The notes below the pieces were generated by a model. It did no database searches and was not told the DNA's origin. It saw only the letters and a program-made list of their open reading frames with translations. DNA of 7,113 bases, from assembly GCA_030635045.1 (NCBI GenBank), contig DAOVZP010000082.1:1-7113 (forward strand). The letters run 5' to 3'. The position numbers were made by a program, and so were the translations under genes. This DNA is from Bacteroidota bacterium. Its GTDB lineage: Bacteria > Bacteroidota > Bacteroidia > Bacteroidales > B18-G4. Positions 1-5,594 of this stretch are shown here, piece by piece. Numbering within the stretch: position 1 is the first letter of the stretch; each line of letters opens with the position of its first letter.

Positions 1-443
1 ACGAAAGTAGCCAGGCCTTCCGGAAAGTTGTGTATTGCAATGGCAAGTGCGGTGAAAAGGCCCATGCGCATCAGCTTCTGCTCTCCTGCCTTTTTTTCAT
101 CAATATCTTCTACCTTCTTGATCTCATGCGGGTTCTCAAATGATGGAATGAGCTTATCGATGATGGCAATGAGGAGTATGCCCCCGAAAAATGCGGCTGT
201 GGTCAACCAGAACCCTTCGGAGGGTCCATATTCAGCAACCAGTTCAGCCCTTGCCTTGGGAAAGATCTCTACGAAGGAAACGTAGATCATCACTCCGGCA
301 GAAAAACCCAATGCCAGAGACAGAAAACGGGTATTGGTCCTTTTTGTAAAAAATGCCAGTACACTGCCAATGCCGGTTGACAAACCGGCAAACATGGTCA
401 ATCCAAAGGCAAAAAGAATCTCATTCCAGGTAAATTCACCCAT
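1..443 (-). CDS. zupT: ZupT-type ZIP family metal transporter, N-terminal part (3' end cut by window)
   Basis: This is the first 147 codons of a ZIP-family divalent metal importer of the inner membrane; in the family these proteins bring zinc, and often iron or manganese, into the cytoplasm. The start is ATG at 441-443, and the frame is open to the window edge. Visible hydrophobic segments lie at about residues 8-31, 40-61 and 78-98, followed by a charged loop at 103-126. Two ZupT hallmarks are present: [10 protein letters not shown] at residues 43-52, and the metal-site motif HNFPEG at 138-143, whose His138 and Glu142 sit where the family binds metal. E. coli ZupT is about 257 aa, so roughly 55-60% of the protein is here. 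It starts 29 bp after the stop of the small helical protein on the same strand, so it may be co-transcribed. No clear ribosome binding site precedes it. The family is secure; the exact metal is not shown by sequence. Confidence 0.93.
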   Translation of the reverse strand, partial: MGEFTWNEILFAFGLTMFAGLSTGIGSVLAFFTKRTNTRFLSLALGFSAGVMIYVSFVEIFPKARAELVAEYGPSEGFWLTTAAFFGGILLIAIIDKLIPSFENPHEIKKVEDIDEKKAGEQKLMRMGLFTALAIAIHNFPEGLATF

Positions 444-472
444 ATTAATAAGCTATCGTCAGGCTAAAATAA

Positions 473-805
473 TCAGAATTTCCGATGTGTCTTATAATGG
501 AGGCGGGTTTTTACTTTCTGCATCTCTCTCTCAAGAACCAGTCTTGCAATATTAGATGCTGCTTCTTCCTTGCTTTCGCTCTGCATGGCCTCATGGAACT
601 TCTGCTCGTTAACATCAAGCCGGTACATGGCATTTAACAATCGGGGCATGTCTCGATCCAGCAGATAGAGGACCAGGGTAGTAAGCTTTTGATGGAATAA
701 GTTCAGGTCTGGCTTCTCCTCACCGGATATAAGCGCTTCCTCATCATCAAGCTGCAGATCCTTGCTGAGGAGATCGTGAAGGATGGTATAGCCTTCTTTT
801 TCCAT
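473..805 (-). CDS. Small charged helical protein of unknown function (110 aa)
   Basis: I do not recognise a named family. The protein has no signal peptide and no membrane segment, so it is probably cytoplasmic. It looks almost entirely helical: an acidic N-terminal part (residues 15-33), a hydrophobic helix around LTTLVLYLLDRDMPRLLNAM (41-60), and a Lys/Arg-rich C-terminal helix ending in HYKTHRKF. I have a general impression that similar short proteins occur as conserved hypotheticals in Bacteroidetes, but I cannot name one. The ATG at 803-805 lies one base after the TAA of the upstream TPR gene (807-809), so translation is very probably coupled. No Shine-Dalgarno site is seen. Its place at the end of the envelope gene set suggests a cytoplasmic partner or regulator, which is inference only. 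It is judged real because of the tight spacing and the plausible protein composition. Confidence 0.8.
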   Translation of the reverse strand: MEKEGYTILHDLLSKDLQLDDEEALISGEEKPDLNLFHQKLTTLVLYLLDRDMPRLLNAMYRLDVNEQKFHEAMQSESKEEAASNIARLVLEREMQKVKTRLHYKTHRKF

Positions 806-806
806 T

Positions 807-1427
807 TTATTTTATCAACTCAAGGCCTTCAAGTGCTGATTGGTTATACGGGTCGATGATCAGTACTTCATTGAACAATACTTCGGCTTCGCGTATTTTC
901 CCCAGCTGAAGATTCGACCAGGCGTACATCAGCACCGACTCACTGTTGAAGGGGTACAGGTTAACCACTTTTGCGAAATGCTTTGCTGCCAGCTCAAAAT
1001 CACCGGACTCATAATACATGAGACCGAAATAATAATTGGCCTTGGTATTTTGGGGATCCACTTCAAGGATTTTGATATACTGGTTTTTAACCTGCGCCCA
1101 ATTTCCCATTGACGAAGCAGGGTAGGTAAGGCCAAACCTTGCCTCAATTGAATAAGGCTTCAACTCAATGGCTTTCTGGTAATATGCCGCGGATTCGGTG
1201 AATTGTCCCGATATGTATGTGAGCCAGCCAAGCCTGACATTGATATGATAAGAGTCGGGATCATAGACAGCCTTCAGTGACTTAATAGCCTCAGCATAGT
1301 CTCCCACGGTTTCGAAACCATAACTTTTTGAAAAGACCTCCTGTACCTTTTCTGTTTCCTGGGCATACATCCCGCCCATGACTGTAATAAATATTGCCAG
1401 TAAAATACTTTTTCTTATAAGGTCCAT
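807..1427 (-). CDS. Secreted tetratricopeptide-repeat protein (206 aa)
   Basis: This is a TPR scaffold protein, expected to hold proteins together in the periplasm or at the cell surface. Residues 1-23 form a signal peptide: MDLIRK, a hydrophobic core, and a likely cleavage after MYAQ. The rest divides into about five 34-residue TPR units at roughly 28-58, 60-93, 94-127, 128-161 and 162-195. Typical TPR positions are visible, for example AAYYQKAIELKP (80-91), a G/Y-rich turn at 135-142, and AEVLFNEVLIIDP (181-193). There is no lipobox cysteine, so it is probably soluble rather than a lipoprotein. The gene starts at ATG 1425-1427, inside the last codons of the barrel gene (13-bp overlap), and has the only strong Shine-Dalgarno site seen in the window. 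The binding partner cannot be read from sequence; the barrel protein and the membrane fusion protein encoded just before it are the obvious candidates. Confidence 0.9.
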   Translation of the reverse strand: MDLIRKSILLAIFITVMGGMYAQETEKVQEVFSKSYGFETVGDYAEAIKSLKAVYDPDSYHINVRLGWLTYISGQFTESAAYYQKAIELKPYSIEARFGLTYPASSMGNWAQVKNQYIKILEVDPQNTKANYYFGLMYYESGDFELAAKHFAKVVNLYPFNSESVLMYAWSNLQLGKIREAEVLFNEVLIIDPYNQSALEGLELIK

Positions 1428-2878
1428 TTTAATCCTCCTATAATGCTTTGGTTAGTATAATCAAGTTCCTCTATCCTCATTCCTTGCGGCATTCCGGGTC
1501 CCGAAACCGTCCTGTACCCTTGCTTTTGCAGGTACTGATACCTTATAGACAGCTGCACGGCCGGTGAAATTACAAAGGTAAGGTTTACACCTGTTTTTAA
1601 ATTTATTTCATCACTTATATTATAAACGATAAATGCGTTGGATTCGTTTGTTCCCCGGAGATTTCCAAAGCTTGCGAACCCTTCCATCCATAAAAAGCGG
1701 GCAACTTTACCCCCCAGCATCTGGCTGAAAACCGCCCTGGGCTTCTTTTCTTCGCTAAGGCCTTTTATGGTTGTATTGCCATAGAAATTAAGGTTTCCGA
1801 ATGGATAATATGTAACAGAAGCTCCAAATTGTATCTGGTGCAGGTCATTCAGGTTAGACCAGGAACCAAATATGCCCAGATCGAAAACTGATATCTGCTT
1901 GTTTAATGCCAGGGACACCACAAAGTTGTTCAATATGAGTGTTGTGGGACGTATGTCGAAACTGGCCTGATTGTAATACATAAACGCCACTGAATCAATA
2001 GCCTGTATGTAATATGCTGTATCGCGTACGAAGCTTGAGTTATTGTCGATATCAATACTTTTTGTATTGTCATGCACATAATTCAGGGCCGGGGTAAAAG
2101 ACCAGCCACGGCCTAACAGGATATTGGCATTCACGTAGACTCCATTCTGTTTGAGCGTATAATCGTAACTGCTTGTTTCAACTTTTGGCCTTGAAGGAAA
2201 GAATTTGGCAAAGCCCCACTCATATTGTACAATGGAGTCGGGGCTGTTCCATGCATACTGCAATCCGGCTTGCTTGGAAATGCGAAGGTTTGAAAACCCG
2301 GCGTACATGCTTATGTTGGGGTGAATCTGCAGCTTTGCGCCGAGATGCGTATAAAAGCTGTTGCCGTATAGATCCTGCTCCCTTAAATCCTGTCCCCCCG
2401 GGAGATGATCCATCTCATGCTTATCAAGGTTATCACTGAACTCAGGGCCTGTCTCGAGATAAAATGTGGAAAAGGCTTTTGGTTTTTTAATGCCGGACAT
2501 TTCACGCAGGCCGTCATTCATGCCTCCTGCAATAAGTGCTGCTTCATCGTGCTGGCCGGAGTATAAGTAAGAGTGATACAGGTACTCTTTCACCAACCAG
2601 TATCCGGGATTGAAATCACCCGCTTTGACCAGGTGTCCGGCTGCTGAGCGGTAATTCCCTGTGTTATAACAGGCGATCCCCATCCGTATCCTGAGGTAGA
2701 AATAATCAATATTATTTTGCAGTGCATCCTTGCCTGTAAGGATGACTTCCTCCCAGTTTTCGGTGGTAAAATTGGCATACATGATGGAGTCAACCTGCTT
2801 GTAGGTGAGCTCAGACTGGGATTTTGCCGTTGAAGCAAAAAATAACAACAATATGATCAGAAGTCCGGCTCTTCCCAT
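1415..2878 (-). CDS. Probable outer-membrane beta-barrel protein with N-terminal TPR-like region (487 aa)
   Basis: A signal peptide is clear at residues 1-21 (MGRAG, a Leu/Ile/Phe-rich core, then STAKSQ). Residues 24-125 look like two to three degenerate TPR helical pairs, for example around 58-89 (GIACYNTGNYRSAAGHL) and 93-118. From about 135 to the end the sequence changes to alternating polar and aromatic or hydrophobic strands with Asn/Asp/Gly turns. Examples are FYTHLGAKLQI (175-185), GVYVNANILLGRGWSF (246-261), QIQFGASVTYYPFGNLNFYG (348-367) and the final strand SIIGGLKWTL. This is the pattern of an outer-membrane barrel; about 350 residues would allow some 14-16 strands, a rough estimate. 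No TonB box or plug domain is seen. Its start overlaps the end of the membrane-peptidase fusion gene by 22 bp, and its end overlaps the next TPR gene by 13 bp. I do not recognise a characterised homologue. It could be a porin-like channel or an anchor for the TPR protein. Confidence 0.82.
   Translation of the reverse strand: MGRAGLLIILLLFFASTAKSQSELTYKQVDSIMYANFTTENWEEVILTGKDALQNNIDYFYLRIRMGIACYNTGNYRSAAGHLVKAGDFNPGYWLVKEYLYHSYLYSGQHDEAALIAGGMNDGLREMSGIKKPKAFSTFYLETGPEFSDNLDKHEMDHLPGGQDLREQDLYGNSFYTHLGAKLQIHPNISMYAGFSNLRISKQAGLQYAWNSPDSIVQYEWGFAKFFPSRPKVETSSYDYTLKQNGVYVNANILLGRGWSFTPALNYVHDNTKSIDIDNNSSFVRDTAYYIQAIDSVAFMYYNQASFDIRPTTLILNNFVVSLALNKQISVFDLGIFGSWSNLNDLHQIQFGASVTYYPFGNLNFYGNTTIKGLSEEKKPRAVFSQMLGGKVARFLWMEGFASFGNLRGTNESNAFIVYNISDEINLKTGVNLTFVISPAVQLSIRYQYLQKQGYRTVSGPGMPQGMRIEELDYTNQSIIGGLKWTL
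1434..1439 (-). promoter_or_regulatory. Strong Shine-Dalgarno site for the 206-aa TPR gene
   Basis: On the minus strand the sequence reads AGGAGG, then six bases, then the ATG at 1425-1427. The site lies within the last codons of the barrel gene. A near-perfect Shine-Dalgarno sequence is uncommon for Bacteroidetes and stands out here because none of the other starts in the window has one. It fixes the start of the TPR gene and suggests that this gene can be initiated independently of, or more strongly than, the overlapping upstream gene. Confidence 0.75.
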
Positions 2879-5070
2879 GTAGCTTCGATATTTGCAGATA
2901 TTGTGCTGATGTACATCTTGTCTATCCGGCCTTTGTCAATTTCAAACCGGAAGTCGATGGCTTTACGGATTCTTTTCCCGGCCCGTACGGTCGACAGGGA
3001 TCTCAACCCGATCTTACCGCCCGACAGATCGTGTTCCATCTTCAGGAATTCCATTTCAAAATCAGCATGCAGAAAAGTGTAAAATGGAGCGATAAAGTCC
3101 TGAAGGATCATCCCGGCCTTACTGCTGATCATGCTGAGCGTATATTCATCGTGCACTTTTAAGTCCTGGTAGTAACCGGAAACGGTGCGGTACAGCCCCA
3201 GGAAAATAAGGTAAAGAAACGAATTCCTGTCCCCTTCAAAATGTGTGAAATAGGTCATGCCTGCCTCGGTACGGAACCATGCTTTTGCATTGCTTCCTTC
3301 ATCATGGATATAGGTATTGTTATAAGGGTCGGCCTTTACCAGTAATTTTACCGTACCTGAATATTTCTCATCATCAGACGTGAGACTGAATTGTATCTTT
3401 TGACCAGGAACAAAATGAAATGCCTTATGCAGGCTGTCGTTTATATCAATGTTTGATATGATGTCATAAATTTTGGGCCTGGAATATGTTTCCAGCTTAC
3501 AGGCAGGTATTTCATTCAGAATATGAAATGCAACAGGATAATCGATGGTGGGTGATCCAACATATGGATCGGCCTGCACCTGGAAGTGCAGGTGTGGTTT
3601 AGGCGAGCGGCCGGAATTTCCACAAAGGGCCAGCACGTCACCTCGTTTCACATAATCCCCTTTTTCCACCTTGAAAGAATCTTTCTTCAGATGGCTGAGT
3701 TTAGTATAAACCTTATCGGCATGCTTGATTATGATGGTATTGCCCCAGTTCTGATCAAGGTTGACCTCGCCAATGGCATTATCATCAACACCATCCAGAA
3801 TATCTTCCACCCAGCCGTCGGCAGGGGCCAGAAGGGGCTTGTTGAAGCAATAAAAATCTTCTGCCTCTGTTCCGGAACCGGAATGATAGATGCCATCCTC
3901 ATCAGTAATTTCGAAATCCCAGGCATGCTTCCAGTCGTTTTTATGGGTTTGTTCACCATCATGGCCCTGGGTTACTGTCCATTCCCCCCAGAAAGGCAGT
4001 GTGATGTTTATAGAAACATTTTCATCGAAGCGTTTACGAAAGTTATCTTTCGTATAGAAATTCATTTCAGGAGAGAAATGCTGAACCGTGACTATTTCCG
4101 GCTTGCGGTAATGCCGTTCCCTGAATTTCAGGATATAGAGGAACATGAGCACAACCAGGTTAAATGGAAGTGAATATATGGAAAGCTGTGATGATGCAAA
4201 CATCCCGCTTGTGCTGGTGATCAGAAAAGAGGTCAGGGGTGTGAGCAGGATGACCCACAGGTACGACCATTTTGAGGGAATTATAAAGAACCCGCCGATG
4301 GCGATGGCAGTGAGAATAAAGTTAAAGCCGATATAGCTATAGCTAAGGGCATTGATGTCGGCGCCGATCATCAGGTAGAAAACCCATGCTGAGACAAACC
4401 CCAGGATGGAAAGCAAGAAAGCCTGCCGGGAATAGATCAGCACCCCTATGGCGATAATGAAGCCGGGAACCAGGTGGTACTGAAAAAAGATGGCTCCAAG
4501 GGAGCGGAAATATAATACCACGATATCGGGCAATGGCAGGCTGTAAAGATATTCATGCAGGTTTACCAGCCAATTCCCGCCCAGGGCGTACATCTCATTC
4601 AGGGAATAAACACCTCGCTGACTGATCTCCAGGGAAGTATATTCCCGTGCAGCCAGTAGTACCATCCATATCCCGAAGAGAAAAGGAATACTAAGGTAGG
4701 GGAGGCCGTATTTCCCGATCACCCCCTCAAGCGTCACACTCACCAACAGGGTGAATAGTGAGGCAAATAGCAGTACCAGGACAAGCTCGGCATTGAACTC
4801 ATAATACATTCCAAGGCCCAGGGCTACCAATAAGCTATTGAATCCATAAAATCCGCTTCGAATATTCAGCCTGTTAAAACCGATCAGGATAGCAGCGAGG
4901 TTGGATGCAGCCACCGCAATCAAACCTGAGAGCCCTGCATAGAAATCAAAGAAGGTTACAAGTATGATCAGGAAGGCAAATACCCTGCTCTTCGAAAAGA
5001 ATACCTGAGAATAGCTGTTGATGATGCTCTCGGTAAACGATGTGATGTTTTTATTTGCTTCCTTTATCAT
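2857..5070 (-). CDS. Urea-transporter-like membrane domain fused to an M23 metallopeptidase domain (737 aa)
   Basis: Three parts are visible. Residues 1-316 form a urea-transporter (UT family) fold with about ten hydrophobic segments in two homologous halves. Each half carries the family signature: GFYGFNSLLVALGLG at 73-87 and IGFNFILTAIAIGGFF at 247-262. PF motifs lie at IPFLFG (128-133) and LPFNL (301-305). After a basic linker (KFRERHYRK, 315-323), residues 355-520 form an M23 (LytM/lysostaphin-like) zinc endopeptidase domain, a family that cuts peptidoglycan cross-bridges. Its likely zinc and catalytic residues are His376 (or His382) with Asp385 in HAWDFEI, His460 in LSHL, and His493/His495 in KPHLHFQV, so the active site looks intact. 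Residues 530-737 are mostly beta-strand and match nothing I know. The start is ATG at 5068-5070 with no Shine-Dalgarno site. The gene end overlaps the barrel gene by 22 bp. I believe UT plus M23 architectures exist in domain databases for Bacteroidetes, but I know of no experimentally described role. Urea as the substrate is unproven. Confidence 0.88.
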   Translation of the reverse strand: MIKEANKNITSFTESIINSYSQVFFSKSRVFAFLIILVTFFDFYAGLSGLIAVAASNLAAILIGFNRLNIRSGFYGFNSLLVALGLGMYYEFNAELVLVLLFASLFTLLVSVTLEGVIGKYGLPYLSIPFLFGIWMVLLAAREYTSLEISQRGVYSLNEMYALGGNWLVNLHEYLYSLPLPDIVVLYFRSLGAIFFQYHLVPGFIIAIGVLIYSRQAFLLSILGFVSAWVFYLMIGADINALSYSYIGFNFILTAIAIGGFFIIPSKWSYLWVILLTPLTSFLITSTSGMFASSQLSIYSLPFNLVVLMFLYILKFRERHYRKPEIVTVQHFSPEMNFYTKDNFRKRFDENVSINITLPFWGEWTVTQGHDGEQTHKNDWKHAWDFEITDEDGIYHSGSGTEAEDFYCFNKPLLAPADGWVEDILDGVDDNAIGEVNLDQNWGNTIIIKHADKVYTKLSHLKKDSFKVEKGDYVKRGDVLALCGNSGRSPKPHLHFQVQADPYVGSPTIDYPVAFHILNEIPACKLETYSRPKIYDIISNIDINDSLHKAFHFVPGQKIQFSLTSDDEKYSGTVKLLVKADPYNNTYIHDEGSNAKAWFRTEAGMTYFTHFEGDRNSFLYLIFLGLYRTVSGYYQDLKVHDEYTLSMISSKAGMILQDFIAPFYTFLHADFEMEFLKMEHDLSGGKIGLRSLSTVRAGKRIRKAIDFRFEIDKGRIDKMYISTISANIEATWEEPDF

Positions 5071-5102
5071 TTGTTTACTGTTTTCTGCTCCCGAGTGAAG
5101 AA

Positions 5103-5193
5103 GAAGTCAGGAGTGAGAAGTCAGAAGTCGAGAGTCAGAAGTCCGAATTTAGAGTTCAGAAATAACTCAAAACCCAAAACTCAAAACTCAAAA
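5103..5193. repeat. Degenerate heptanucleotide tandem repeat filling an intergenic gap
   Basis: From 5103 to 5193 the plus strand can be cut into thirteen successive 7-bp units without a register slip. The first group resembles GAAGTCA: 5103-5109, 5117-5123 and 5138-5144 are exact or one base off, with variants GGAGTGA, GAAGTCG and AGAGTCA between them. After three more diverged units comes a second group, CTCAAAA at 5166-5172, 5180-5186 and 5187-5193, with CCCAAAA at 5173-5179. The array covers most of the 127-bp gap between the DUF302 gene and the membrane-peptidase gene. Function is unknown. It may be neutral slippage-derived sequence or may affect expression of the downstream gene. No convincing promoter or terminator was found in it. 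Confidence 0.75.
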
Positions 5194-5197
5194 CTAT

Positions 5198-5584
5198 TTA
5201 CAGGTTTACCAGTGCTTGCTTTATCCTCTCATTTATGGTCACCGCAACTTCTTCCAGCTTCGGGTTCCCAACAATTGACATCATTTTTTGGGTATCGATA
5301 GCTGAAACTTGTACTCTGCCGTCTTCCTTGTCGATCAAAATCACATTACAGGGAAGCAGTACACCCAGTTCTTCTTCCATCAGTATCGCCTCATAGGCAA
5401 ATCCCGGATTACAGGCTCCCAGTATAACATAATTCTTAAAATCCACATCCAGTTTTTCTTTGAACGTTTCTTTCATATTGATCTCGGTGACCACTCCGAA
5501 GCCGACATCTTTCAGGTTCTCTACTACTTTTTTCAGGGTTTCATCAAAACTACCCTCAATGATCTTCGAAAGATAGTAACTCAT
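5198..5584 (-). CDS. DUF302 family protein (128 aa)
   Basis: The whole length matches the DUF302 family, small alpha/beta proteins of unknown biochemical function found in bacteria and archaea. Recognisable features are the N-terminal MSYYLSKII, the strand-helix region GFGVVTEINMKETFKEKL (28-45), the conserved GACNP at 56-60 and LPCN at 77-80. Cys58 and Cys79 stand out as a possible redox or metal pair, which is inference. There is no signal peptide, so it is probably cytoplasmic. I chose ATG at 5582-5584 because the protein then has the usual family start and length. The frame extends to a TTG at 5603-5605, but that would overlap the decarboxylase gene and add seven unconserved residues. It starts 10 bp after the decarboxylase stop, so the two genes are very probably co-transcribed. 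No biochemical link to the decarboxylase is known to me. Confidence 0.9.
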   Translation of the reverse strand: MSYYLSKIIEGSFDETLKKVVENLKDVGFGVVTEINMKETFKEKLDVDFKNYVILGACNPGFAYEAILMEEELGVLLPCNVILIDKEDGRVQVSAIDTQKMMSIVGNPKLEEVAVTINERIKQALVNL

Positions 5585-5594
5585 GCTCGTAATA

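Noticed and set aside
444..472. Possible terminator before zupT
   Set aside because: The 29-bp gap has no stem-loop followed by a T run on the minus strand.
28..555. Plus-strand open frames of 85 and 73 codons near the window start
   Set aside because: The minus strand here encodes the ZupT N-terminus with the HNFPEG motif and the end of the small helical protein; the plus-strand frames are shadows.
3586..4173. 195-codon open frame on the plus strand
   Set aside because: It lies antisense within the well-supported M23 domain coding region, and its translation resembles no family I know; a shadow of the real gene.
2857..5070. Reading the locus as a urea-utilisation operon
   Set aside because: No urease subunit, urease accessory or amidolyase gene is present; the neighbours are envelope proteins.
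5103..5193. Possible CRISPR or small-RNA array
   Set aside because: Units are only 7 bp and contiguous with no unique spacers, and no cas gene is near.
5189..5196. TAGTTTTG on the minus strand, matching the Bacteroidetes -7 promoter pattern TAnnTTTG
   Set aside because: It falls within the TTTTGAG repeat units, which give such matches by chance, and no -33 element is visible at the right distance.
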